From: Agromyces sp. ISL-38
Lineage (GTDB): Bacteria; Actinomycetota; Actinomycetes; Actinomycetales; Microbacteriaceae
Assembly (NCBI RefSeq): GCF_018613935.1
Contig: NZ_JAGGPF010000010.1
Location: 558,001-622,000, forward strand
Direction of reading: 5' to 3'
Length of the DNA stretch: 64,000 bases
Part shown: in pieces, positions 8,232 to 16,135 of the stretch
How positions within the stretch are numbered: the stretch's first letter is position 1
Layout: each line of letters starts with the position of its first letter
Notes under the pieces: generated by a model
What the model was told of the DNA's origin: nothing
Databases searched by the model: none
Seen by the model: only the letters and a program-made list of their open reading frames with translations
Position numbers and translations under genes: made by a program

Positions 8232-9253
8232 GCGAGTTCCCACTCCCAGGTCTCGAGCGCGGCGAGCACGCGGTCCGCGGTGGGCAGGTGGTATTCCTCG
8301 AGCTTCGGCGACGGATATGGGATGTCGAAGCCCGTGATCCGCAGCACGGGTGCCGCGAGGTGGTAGAAGTTCCGCTCCGTCACGCGCGCGGCGACCTCGG
8401 CGCCGAAGCCGCCGAACTGCGCCGCCTCGTGGATGACGGCTGCCCGCGAGGTCTTCCGCACCGAGGCCGACACCGTCTCATCGTCGAACGGGGAGAGGCT
8501 GCGAAGGTCGACGACTTCGATCGAGAGCCCTTCCTCAGCTGCTGCATCGGCGGCTTCGAGCGCGGTGCGCACCGTAGGGCCGTAACCGATGAGCGTCACG
8601 TCCGACCCCTCTCGCACGACGAGTGCACGGTCCATCGGTGCGGTGGTCACGGGCAGCGCGAGCGGCGCCTTCGCCCAGTAGCGGCTCTTCGGCTCCATGA
8701 AGATCACGGGGTCGTCGCTCTCGATCGCCTCCCGGAGCATCGAGTAGGCGTCGGCCGGGTTCGAGGGCATCACGACCGTGAGGCCGGGCGTGGACGCCCA
8801 GTACGACTCCGAGGAATCCGAGTGGTGCTCGACGCCCCCGATCGCGCCGGCGCACGGAATGCGCACCACGAGCGGCAGGCTCACCCGCCCCTTCGTGCGA
8901 TTGCGCATCTTCGCGACGTGCGACACGATCTGCTCGAACGCGGGATAGCTGAACGCGTCGAACTGCATCTCGACGACGGGTCGCATTCCGTAGATCGCCA
9001 TGCCGATCGCGGTGCCCACGATGCCCGATTCGGCGAGCGGCGAGTCCCAGATGCGTTCGTCGCCGAATCGCTCCTGCAGCCCGTCGGTCACCCGGAACAC
9101 CCCACCCAGGGGGCCGACGTCCTCGCCGTAGACCACGACGCGATCGTCCTCGGCCATCGCATCGCGGAGCGCGGCATTCAGTGCGCCCGCCATCGTGAGC
9201 TCCGTGGGCGCGGATGCCGCGTCGGCGCCGGTTCTCGTCTTCGTCGCGGTCAT
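8228..9253 (-). CDS. 2-oxoacid dehydrogenase E1 component, beta subunit
   Basis: A 341-residue transketolase-like subunit that pairs with E1alpha to form the thiamine-diphosphate site of the branched-chain 2-oxoacid dehydrogenase. Landmarks are VVYGEDVGPLGGVFRVTDGL with the conserved acidic residue, the FGDERIWDSPLAESGIVG block, RIPCAGAIGGVEHHSDSSES, and the C-terminal RITGFDIPYPSPKLEEYHLP. Its start overlaps the E1alpha stop and its stop overlaps the E2 start (both ATGA), so the three subunits are translationally coupled. Confidence 0.95.
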   Translation of the reverse strand: MTATKTRTGADAASAPTELTMAGALNAALRDAMAEDDRVVVYGEDVGPLGGVFRVTDGLQERFGDERIWDSPLAESGIVGTAIGMAIYGMRPVVEMQFDAFSYPAFEQIVSHVAKMRNRTKGRVSLPLVVRIPCAGAIGGVEHHSDSSESYWASTPGLTVVMPSNPADAYSMLREAIESDDPVIFMEPKSRYWAKAPLALPVTTAPMDRALVVREGSDVTLIGYGPTVRTALEAADAAAEEGLSIEVVDLRSLSPFDDETVSASVRKTSRAAVIHEAAQFGGFGAEVAARVTERNFYHLAAPVLRITGFDIPYPSPKLEEYHLPTADRVLAALETWEWELA

Positions 9254-10371
9254 CGTGGGTTCCTCGCGGCCTCGGCGAGCTCTGCCTCGAGACGGGCTCG
9301 CTGTTCGAGCAGGGCGCGCCGCGGGCGGGCGTACACGTGGTCGAACAGCTCGAGCGGATCGAGTTCAGACTCGGTGGTGATGACGTCGCGCGTGTGAGCG
9401 GCGAGCGCCTCGGCGGCATCCGTGATCTCGGATCTCGTCGCCTCGGTGAGCGCGCCCTCGGAGACGAGGTACTTCTCGAGTCGCTCGATCGGGTCGCGCC
9501 GCTTCCAGTGCTCGACGTCGCGGGCCGGGCGATAGCGGGTCGGGTCGTCGGAGTTCGTGTGCGCCTCGATCCGGTACGTGAGCCCCTCGATGAGCGTCGG
9601 GCCACCGCCTGCTCGCGCGCGGTCGACCGCGGCGCGGGTCACGGCGTACATGGCGGCGACGTCGTTGCCGTCGACGTGGAAGCCGGGCATGCCGTAGCCC
9701 ACCGCCTTGTCGGCGAGCGTTGCCGCGTGCGTCTGCCGCGCGAGCGGGACGCTGATCGCGAATTGGTTGTTCTGCACGATGAACACCGTGGGCGTCTGCC
9801 ATACCGCGGCGAAGTTGAAGGCCTCATGGGCGTCGCCCTCGCTCGTCGCGCCGTCGCCCAGGAAGGTCAGCGCCACGATCGGGTCGTGACGCAGCCGTGC
9901 AGCATGCGCCAAGCCGACGGCGTGCAGCGCCTGGGTCGCGAGGGGCGTCGTCTGCGTGGACGTGCGGTGCGACCGCTGGTCGTAGCCGCTGTGCCAGTCG
10001 CCTCGGAAGGATTTCAGGATGTCGCCGGGGTCGATGCCCCGCGTGAGCAATGCGACGCTCTCGCGATAGGTCGGGAAGAGCCAGTCGTCTGCCGAGATCG
10101 CGGAGACGGCACCGATCTCGCACGCCTCCTGCCCATACGCAGAAGGATAGGTCGCGAGCCGGCCCTGCTTCGTGAGCGCGGTGACCTGCACGTCGAACCG
10201 ACGGGCGACCACCATCTTGCGGTACAGGTCGAGGAGGGTCTCGGTGTCGGGCAGGCTGAACCCGCCGGTGGCGGCCCCGGTGACCGCGTGCCCGGCATTG
10301 TCGAGCAGCCGGAGCGGCTTCTCGGAGGGAAGGGCTCGACGGGCTGCGTGATGCTCGACATTGAGGCTCAT
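9250..10371 (-). CDS. 2-oxoacid dehydrogenase E1 component, alpha subunit (branched-chain type)
   Basis: A 373-residue subunit that decarboxylates the 2-oxoacid with thiamine diphosphate. The cofactor motif is GDGATSEGDAHEAFNFAAVW followed by VQNNQ. The branched-chain type is supported by YRIEAHTNSDDPTRYR, which lines up with the phosphorylation-loop region, and by PSAYGQEACEIGAV. The start is the ATG at 10371 (MSLNVEHH); the frame stays open upstream but without family similarity. An Lrp-family regulator ends 107 bases upstream on the same strand, a common arrangement for such operons. Confidence 0.94.
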   Translation of the reverse strand: MSLNVEHHAARRALPSEKPLRLLDNAGHAVTGAATGGFSLPDTETLLDLYRKMVVARRFDVQVTALTKQGRLATYPSAYGQEACEIGAVSAISADDWLFPTYRESVALLTRGIDPGDILKSFRGDWHSGYDQRSHRTSTQTTPLATQALHAVGLAHAARLRHDPIVALTFLGDGATSEGDAHEAFNFAAVWQTPTVFIVQNNQFAISVPLARQTHAATLADKAVGYGMPGFHVDGNDVAAMYAVTRAAVDRARAGGGPTLIEGLTYRIEAHTNSDDPTRYRPARDVEHWKRRDPIERLEKYLVSEGALTEATRSEITDAAEALAAHTRDVITTESELDPLELFDHVYARPRRALLEQRARLEAELAEAARNPR

Positions 10372-10478
10372 GGAGCCATGGTGCGCCTCTCGTGAGGCCG
10401 CCGCATCGCCTTTTCGGCAAGCGTGAACGATCGGCCCGGCGGGCACGAAAGCGGTGCCGCGCGTCCGGTTCGCGCCGC

Positions 10479-10970
10479 TCAGGCGTGCCAGATGTCCAGG
10501 GTCTGCGCGGGCGGATGTCCGTCGAGTTCGGCGAGGATCAGGTGCGATCTCGTCGAGATGACGCCGGGCATGTCGTGGATGTCCCGCAGGATCGCCTGGC
10601 TCAATTGCTCGTGGTCGGGAGCGCTGACGGTGAGCATGATGTCGATGTCGCCGGAGACGGCCTGCACCTTCTCGACGAAGGGCAGCGTCGCGAGCTTCGC
10701 GGCGATCTCCTCCCACGAGACCTCGCCGATGCGCACGACGACGAGCGCGGAGATGTGCAGGCCGATGGCCTTGCGGTCGATCTGTGCTCCGAAGCCGGTG
10801 ATGACGCCGCGCTTCAGCAGCAACTGCACCCGATTGTGCGCCGCGGTGCGTGAGATGTGCACGCGCTCGGCGAGGGTTCGCACCGAGAGTCGCCCGTCAC
10901 GGCTCAACTCGGCGACGATACGCCGATCGATGTTGTCGAGCGCCTCGTTCCGGTGCGGTGGTTGGGTCAT
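10479..10970 (-). CDS. Lrp/AsnC family transcriptional regulator
   Basis: A 163-residue regulator. The N-terminal winged helix begins LDNIDRRIVAELSRDGRLSV, with RTLAERVHISRTAAHNRVQ as the recognition region. The C-terminal RAM/ligand domain contains IGLHISALVVVRIG, VQAVSGDIDIMLTV and DMPGVISTRSHLIL. Such proteins sense amino acids. It lies just upstream of the branched-chain 2-oxoacid dehydrogenase operon in the same orientation, so control of that operon by branched-chain amino or oxo acids is a reasonable inference. An alternative ATG lies 12 bases upstream (10982). Its 5' end overlaps the 3' end of the preceding gene. Confidence 0.93.
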   Translation of the reverse strand: MTQPPHRNEALDNIDRRIVAELSRDGRLSVRTLAERVHISRTAAHNRVQLLLKRGVITGFGAQIDRKAIGLHISALVVVRIGEVSWEEIAAKLATLPFVEKVQAVSGDIDIMLTVSAPDHEQLSQAILRDIHDMPGVISTRSHLILAELDGHPPAQTLDIWHA

Positions 10971-11793
10971 CGTCGTCCTCATGCTCAAGCTCAGCGTACC
11001 GGCTGCGGCGTCGCGCGCGTCGGAGAGATGCGTGCATCGGGGCCTGGCGGATTCTCCGAGGCAGGAGCGGCCAGACGGTCGCGATCGCGTCGAGCCATCC
11101 GTTCGCGACGTGTTCGACCCGAGGGGTCCACCGGAATCCATAGGCTTCCCGCACGTCGGAGGGCAGCAGCGCCGCGGTGATGATGCGCACCGGTGGAAGG
11201 AGTGCCGCGGCACCGAATGGCAGGGCGGATGCTCCTGAGAGCAACGACCGGGCCACGGATCGAGCGTCGGCGCCGACCTCGAGCCGTGCGACGCGGTCGA
11301 CCCACCACGCGTCGAACTCGGCTCGGGAGTCCGGCCAGCCGGCCCGGGCCGACTGCAGGCGGAGGCCGTACGGGGCATAGCCCCGTACGATCGCGTCTCC
11401 GGTCGCCGCGTCGAGTGGTCCCCAGAGTCGTTCGTGCAGTTCCAGTGCGACCGCGAGCAGCGTCGATGCGACCCAGCGCTGCGCATCGGCGTCGAATGCG
11501 TCGTACTCGGGACCCTCTGCGGACGCACGCCCACGCACCGGCGCATGACGCGCGTTCACCGTGCGCACGGCGGCTTCGGCGAGATCGTCGTCGCCGAAGC
11601 CGACTGCATAGACGTAGTCGAGCGTGCCGAGCAGGCGGTCGAGCGGTCGCTCCTGGAAACCGCTGTGACGTGCCACGCCTCGCGCCACACGGGGATCGGC
11701 GAGCTGCAGGAGGATCGCGGCCCCGCCACCGAGGAGCAGCACGCCCTCCGCCCCGTGCCGGCGGAAGGCATCGCGTTCATCCTGATGTGGCAT
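10897..11793 (-). CDS. Oxygenase MpaB family / DUF2236 protein
   Basis: A 298-residue protein of the DUF2236/MpaB family, which includes heme-dependent latex-clearing oxygenases and fungal MpaB. Family landmarks are FRRHGAEGVLLLGGGAAILL near the N-terminus, VARHSGFQERPLDRLLGTLD, and the YDAFDADAQRWVASTLL block. The catalytic activity of most bacterial members is not known. The ATG shares one base with the stop of the upstream lytic enzyme gene (TGATG), so the two are coupled. The last 74 bases, coding a charged tail, overlap the start of the Lrp gene in another frame. Confidence 0.88.
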   Translation of the reverse strand: MPHQDERDAFRRHGAEGVLLLGGGAAILLQLADPRVARGVARHSGFQERPLDRLLGTLDYVYAVGFGDDDLAEAAVRTVNARHAPVRGRASAEGPEYDAFDADAQRWVASTLLAVALELHERLWGPLDAATGDAIVRGYAPYGLRLQSARAGWPDSRAEFDAWWVDRVARLEVGADARSVARSLLSGASALPFGAAALLPPVRIITAALLPSDVREAYGFRWTPRVEHVANGWLDAIATVWPLLPRRIRQAPMHASLRRARRRSRYAELEHEDDDDPTTAPERGARQHRSAYRRRVEP

Positions 11794-12923
11794 CAATACC
11801 AGTTGTACGCCTCTGAGTGCGCCCATGCACCGCAGGGTGCGCCATAACGTGCCGCGATGTACGAGAGTCCCCACTCGATCTGCGTCGCGGCGTTGGTGCG
11901 CCAGTCGGCGCCCGCGGCGGCCATCTTGCTGCCCGGCAGCGACTGCGGGATGCCGTAGGCACCGCTCGACGCGTTGTAGGCGTCGGCGCGCCAGCCCGAT
12001 TCGCGCGTCCACAAAAGCACGAGGCAGCGATACTCGCCGTCGCCCCAGCCGTAGCGGGCGATCGCACCGGCCGCGTACGCCTTCGCGGCCGCCGGATCGA
12101 CGACGATGCCGGGCGGGGGAGCGCCGCCGCCGGTGTTGGATCCGCCGCCGGCGGCGGCTGCCGCTGCGGCTCGTCGCGCGGCTTCTTCGGCCGCCGCCTG
12201 TTGGCCGACCTTGAAGCTTCGCTCGAGCTCGACCGTGCGGTCGCGCAAGCTTGCGAGCTGCGCATACAACGTGTCGAGGGCCCCTTGCTGTTCGGCAACG
12301 CGCGCAGCGGCGGCCTCGTGCGCGGCGCGGGCCGACTCGGCGGTGGCGGCTGCCTCGAGCGCGAGGCGGGCACGTTCGCGTTCGGCGACCTCGGCTTGTG
12401 CGCTGAGGGCCGCCGCGTCCGCTTCGGCGGCGCGCGCTCGATCCACGACCGAGCCGTAGACGTTCGTCAGCTGCGCAGCCCGCGAGAGGCCGATGAGGAG
12501 GTCGCGGTCGTCGCCGGTTCCGAACAGGAGACGCAATGTGACATCCGCACCGCCTGATCTCGCGAGCACGGCGCCGACCCGGCCGAGCTGCCGGGCGGTC
12601 GATGCGGCTTCGGCTTCGGCGGCGTCCGCGCCCGCGCGCAACGTCGCGGCACGTGCCGAGGCGTCGGTGTGCGCCGCCTCCGCCGTCGCCGCTGCGGCCG
12701 CCGAGGCGACGGCGGCATCGCCGAGCCGGCCGGACTCCGCCTCGAGCTCGTCGACGAATGCCGTGATGCGGGTCACCTCGGCTTCGCGCGCCGCGACGTC
12801 GCGCTTGGCGGACTCCACTTCCTCCCAGCTCGGATAGTCCTCGGCGAGGGCGGCGACCGGCACCGAGAGCGTCGTCGCGAGCACCACCGCGAGTCCTGCC
12901 AGCACACGAATCCCCGTTCGCAT
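11793..12923 (-). CDS. Secreted coiled-coil protein with C-terminal lysozyme-like (transglycosylase) domain
   Basis: A 376-residue secreted protein. The N-terminal signal peptide (VLAGLAVVLATTLSVPVAALA) ends around residue 26. Residues about 30-270 are Ala/Glu/Arg-rich coiled coil, as in RipA/PcsB-type peptidoglycan hydrolases. After a Gly/Pro linker the C-terminal domain has CLVLLWTRESGWRADAYN with the catalytic Glu of lytic transglycosylases, SSGAYGIPQSLPGSKM, and IEWGLSYIAARYGAPCGAW. It probably cleaves peptidoglycan during wall remodelling. The frame stays open upstream of 12923, but the ATG there gives a perfect signal peptide. It is the first gene of a minus-strand series. Confidence 0.93.
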   Translation of the reverse strand: MRTGIRVLAGLAVVLATTLSVPVAALAEDYPSWEEVESAKRDVAAREAEVTRITAFVDELEAESGRLGDAAVASAAAAATAEAAHTDASARAATLRAGADAAEAEAASTARQLGRVGAVLARSGGADVTLRLLFGTGDDRDLLIGLSRAAQLTNVYGSVVDRARAAEADAAALSAQAEVAERERARLALEAAATAESARAAHEAAAARVAEQQGALDTLYAQLASLRDRTVELERSFKVGQQAAAEEAARRAAAAAAAGGGSNTGGGAPPPGIVVDPAAAKAYAAGAIARYGWGDGEYRCLVLLWTRESGWRADAYNASSGAYGIPQSLPGSKMAAAGADWRTNAATQIEWGLSYIAARYGAPCGAWAHSEAYNWY

Positions 12924-13002
12924 CCCCACCCCCCTCGGGCCACGCGATTCTACACAGCGTCGACGGCGCGCTCGTTCGGACACGCAGCGTAAACTCGGGC
13001 CG

Positions 13003-14172
13003 GTGCGAGTGAAGCGAACGGCTGCGCTGCCGCTCCTGGTGACGGCAGTGCTCATCGGGTCGGCCGCGTGCGCCGGTGGTGTGGCGGAACGGTCACCTGA
13101 ATCGACGACGCCCGCGCCCGCCGCGACGCGGACGCCGATTCCCGTCGATCCGATCGCCGCCTGGGTCGACGAGCGGATGTCGCAGCTCACCCTCGAGCAG
13201 AAGTCCGCCGCGTTGCTCATGCTGCATGCGCCCGGGCTCGACCCGGCGCCGCTCCGCGCGCTCATCGAGGACGGCGCATCCGGACTCATCCTGATGGGCG
13301 ACAACATGCCAGCCACGCCGGCCGAACTCGCCGCGCTGACCACGGCGCTCGAGGTCGACCCCGAAGCCCCGCCGCTCATCGGCATCGACGAGGAGGGCGG
13401 TGAGGTGCAGCGGCTCGACTGGGACGACGCGGCGAGCGCTGAAGGCCTGCGCGCCGAGCCGCCCGCGGCGTCGCGCGACGCATTCTCCTCGCGTGCCGGT
13501 TACCTCGCCGACAGCGGGATCTCGGCGAACTTCGGCATCGTGGCCGACGTGACGGCCGATCAGGGCTCCTTCATCTTCGGCCGCGTGCTCGGCACCGATC
13601 CGGCAGGTTCGGCCGACCGCGTCGCCGCGGCGGTCGCGGGGGAGCGCGGGGTCGTCGCGAGCACACTCAAGCACTTCCCCGGCCACGGCGCCGCACCTGG
13701 AGATTCTCATTCGAGCGTTCCGAGTGCACCCCTCACGATCGAGGAGTGGCGCGCAGGACCGGCACTGCCGTTCCAGTCGGGAATCGATGCCGGCGCCGAG
13801 ATGGTCATGACCGGACACTTGGCATATCCGGCGGTCGATGCCGCCCCGGCCTCGCTTTCCCCGGAGTGGCACCGGATCCTTCGAGACGACCTCGGCTTCG
13901 ACGGCATCGTCGTCACCGACGACATGCTCATGCTGCAGCACAACGGCTTGCCCGAGTTCGCCGACCCGGGCGAGAACGCCGTTCGAGCCGTTGCGGCGGG
14001 TGCCGACCTGTTGCTCTACGTGCTGCCGGCGGATCCCGCTGAGTTCGGCATCTCAGTACCCTCACTCGCCGGATCGATCGCGGCGGCGGTGCAGAGCGGC
14101 CGCATCAGCGAGAAGCGCCTCGATGACGCCGTGGCGCGCGTGCTCACCATGCGCCGCGCACTCTCAACCTGA
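13003..14172 (+). CDS. Glycoside hydrolase family 3 beta-N-acetylhexosaminidase-like lipoprotein
   Basis: A 389-residue exported protein. The N-terminal signal ends in GSAACAGG, which resembles a lipobox with Cys near residue 24, followed by a Pro/Thr linker. The GH3 catalytic domain shows LIGIDEEGGEVQRLDWDD, the KHFPGHGAAPGDSHSSVP motif, and VVTDDMLMLQ containing the aspartate region. These match NagZ-type enzymes that remove N-acetylglucosamine from peptidoglycan fragments. The start is GTG. It is divergent from the lytic-enzyme gene, so both may act in wall turnover. Confidence 0.93.
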   Translation: MRVKRTAALPLLVTAVLIGSAACAGGVAERSPESTTPAPAATRTPIPVDPIAAWVDERMSQLTLEQKSAALLMLHAPGLDPAPLRALIEDGASGLILMGDNMPATPAELAALTTALEVDPEAPPLIGIDEEGGEVQRLDWDDAASAEGLRAEPPAASRDAFSSRAGYLADSGISANFGIVADVTADQGSFIFGRVLGTDPAGSADRVAAAVAGERGVVASTLKHFPGHGAAPGDSHSSVPSAPLTIEEWRAGPALPFQSGIDAGAEMVMTGHLAYPAVDAAPASLSPEWHRILRDDLGFDGIVVTDDMLMLQHNGLPEFADPGENAVRAVAAGADLLLYVLPADPAEFGISVPSLAGSIAAAVQSGRISEKRLDDAVARVLTMRRALST

Positions 14173-14268
14173 GTCGCAGCTGGGGATCGGGAATAGATCT
14201 CAGATTCATGTGTTTGCATGTGTGTGGCCGAACGGCCGCGCGACATCGACCTGGAGAGAGACCGCACT

Positions 14269-14832
14269 ATGACGAGTACCGCCCCGACGATCGAGATCCC
14301 CGGCTACAAGGCTGGCACCTGGAAGATCGACACCGCGCACAGCGAGGTCGCCTTCAGCCTCCGCCACCTCATGATCAGCAAGGTGAAGGGCAAGTTCGAG
14401 CGCTTCGACGCGACGTTCGTGACCGGTGAGGACCCGCTCGACTCGACCGTGACGGCGTCGGCCGAAGTGGCATCGATCAGCACGAACGACCCGACTCGCG
14501 ACGGGCACCTGCGCACGGGAGACTTCTTCGACGCCGAGACCTACCCGACGATCGATTTCGTGTCGACGGGAGTTCGCGTCGACGACGGCGACTTCAAGGT
14601 GGACGGCGACCTCACGATCCGCGGCGTCACCAAGCCCGTCACGTTCGACTTCGACTTCGGCGGCTTCGGCGGCGACCCCTGGGGCAACTACAAGGGCGGC
14701 GCCACGGCGAAGACCGTCATCAACCGCGAGGACTTCGGCCTCACCTACAACGCGGCACTCGAGACCGGTGGCGTGCTCCTCGGCGAAGCCGTGACGATCA
14801 CCCTCGAGCTCCAGGCCGCGCTCGAGCAGTAG
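14269..14832 (+). CDS. YceI family protein
   Basis: A 187-residue lipocalin-like YceI-domain protein. Landmarks are WKIDTAHSEVAFSLRHLMIS at the start, VKGKFERFD, the TRDGHLRTGDFFDAETYPTI block, and the C-terminal VGEALTITLEL-type strand (here LLGEAVTITLEL). Family members bind isoprenoid or other amphiphilic ligands; no enzymatic role is established. There is no signal peptide, so it is cytoplasmic. The start is the ATG at 14269 with a GGAGAGAG ribosome site; an upstream in-frame ATG at 14218 lacks one. Confidence 0.94.
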   Translation: MTSTAPTIEIPGYKAGTWKIDTAHSEVAFSLRHLMISKVKGKFERFDATFVTGEDPLDSTVTASAEVASISTNDPTRDGHLRTGDFFDAETYPTIDFVSTGVRVDDGDFKVDGDLTIRGVTKPVTFDFDFGGFGGDPWGNYKGGATAKTVINREDFGLTYNAALETGGVLLGEAVTITLELQAALEQ

Positions 14833-14842
14833 TTCGCGCGAT

Positions 14843-14879
14843 CGAACGGGCGGTCTCGCTGGTCGGGGCCGCCCGTTCG
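14843..14879. terminator. Hairpin between convergent genes (YceI / AlkZ-like)
   Basis: An 11-bp perfect stem (CGAACGGGCGG with CCGCCCGTTCG) lies between the two convergent genes, overlapping none of the YceI frame. It could end transcription from both sides. It lacks a long T run. Confidence 0.7.
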
Positions 14880-14886
14880 CATGCCG

Positions 14887-15996
14887 TCACGCTCGTACGG
14901 TGATCTCGCCGAGTTCGACTCCCCAGAAGCGGGCCCATTCGCCCAGCGCATGGCGGTAGGCCGATGGTTCGAGCTCGGATGTCGCGTCGAAGCCCGCGAG
15001 CGTGACCGCTTGTCGCCCGCGGCCGGGCGTGCGCTTCCACGTGCCCACGACGCGTCCGCTCGAGACGAGTATCGGCTGGAAGACGCCGTTCGAACCCGGA
15101 ACGACGCTCGTCGCGTGCGCAGGATCGCACACCGCCGTGCGATCCGCGTAGCCGAGGAAGTATTCGTCGAAGGCGGCGAGCGCCAGTCGGCTCCGCCCAC
15201 GCGGCGTGTCGGAGTCGGCGTCGGCCGGCCATCCGGCGTCGGAAGCGACGAAGCGTTCGTCGTCGAACGGGGTGACGGCGTCGCCTGCGGCGAGGAGGCC
15301 GACGCGAGCGTCGCTGAGCGTCAGGCCACTCCACCACGCGAAGTCGCGAACGGTCGCCGGCCCGTGCCCGGTGACGTACGCGACGAACATGGCCGCGAGC
15401 GTCTCATCGCGGTCGGTAGGCGGCGCGTTTCCAGGCGCCCACTCGTCGAGCAGCACGAGTCGCTGCCCACGAGCCTCGGTCGGGCCCCAGCAGACCACCG
15501 CGTCGTTGGCGAGCCACCAGATGAGGTGGTAGCCGCGTTGCCCGGTCGTCTCGATGCCGGCGGCGTTCCATGCCGCCTGCAGTTCATCGCGCGAGCGGGA
15601 GGCGCCGCCCGCGAGCTCGCGCTCGGCGACAGCCCGGGCGGCCCGGTAGACGACATCGTCGAGCTCGAGCTGTCGATGCCGCGTGGCCGCGCGCTGCAAT
15701 TCGCGTCGGCCGGTGATGGAGAGGATGGGGCGCAGCGACGCTGTGGGCAGCAGATGCAGCGTGCCTCGCATGGGCCAGGACCGCACGATCTCGCGGGAGG
15801 CGATCGCCGCATCGACATCGGCGGCGACCGAACCCGGCACTCGCGCCCCGATCACCCACTTCGCGGCGGTGAAGTCCTGCGCCTGCGTGGCGCCGAGCCT
15901 GGTGACCGCAGCGGTGACCGACGGCAGGCCGCCGCGGAGCCCGTGAGCGTCGAGCCGGGCGGCGCGAACGCGAGCGTCGGTTGCGAGCTTCGGCAT
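14887..15996 (-). CDS. Winged-helix DNA-binding protein, AlkZ/YcaQ-like
   Basis: A 369-residue protein of the HTH_42 family. The family prototypes AlkZ and YcaQ are DNA glycosylases that remove bulky lesions or unhook interstrand crosslinks. The N-terminal LGATQAQDFTAAKWVIGAR contains a Q-x-Q motif (QAQ) that is catalytic in those enzymes. Other landmarks are SWPMRGTLHLLPT, GYHLIWWLANDAVVCWGP, and LAAFDEYFLGYADR near residue 270. Whether this member repairs DNA is inference. It is divergent from the ABC-F gene with 139 bases between starts. Confidence 0.88.
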   Translation of the reverse strand: MPKLATDARVRAARLDAHGLRGGLPSVTAAVTRLGATQAQDFTAAKWVIGARVPGSVAADVDAAIASREIVRSWPMRGTLHLLPTASLRPILSITGRRELQRAATRHRQLELDDVVYRAARAVAERELAGGASRSRDELQAAWNAAGIETTGQRGYHLIWWLANDAVVCWGPTEARGQRLVLLDEWAPGNAPPTDRDETLAAMFVAYVTGHGPATVRDFAWWSGLTLSDARVGLLAAGDAVTPFDDERFVASDAGWPADADSDTPRGRSRLALAAFDEYFLGYADRTAVCDPAHATSVVPGSNGVFQPILVSSGRVVGTWKRTPGRGRQAVTLAGFDATSELEPSAYRHALGEWARFWGVELGEITVRA

Positions 15997-16124
15997 GCGA
16001 CGAGTCTCTCGCGATCCGGCGACATCCGTCGCCCGCCGTACAGCTGACGTCGATGTTCGGCTGCCCCGGAACGATAGACTGGGAGGCTGTGCCGCTCGGC
16101 ACGCCATCCCACACCCGTCGCTCC

Positions 16125-16130
16125 GGAGGA
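16125..16130 (+). promoter_or_regulatory. Ribosome binding site deciding the ABC-F start
   Basis: GGAGGA sits five bases before GTG 16136. The frame is open 47 codons further up, but this strong site fixes the start. Confidence 0.85.
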
Positions 16131-16135
16131 TTCCC

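Noticed and set aside
8219-9397. Long plus-strand open frame antisense to the 2-oxoacid dehydrogenase genes
   Set aside because: High-GC coding sequence leaves long antisense frames open. Its residues are Arg/Gly/His-rich with no motif, while the minus strand holds clear E1beta and E2.
14218-14268. Upstream ATG for the YceI gene
   Set aside because: No ribosome site there, while GGAGAGAG stands correctly before ATG 14269, where family similarity begins.
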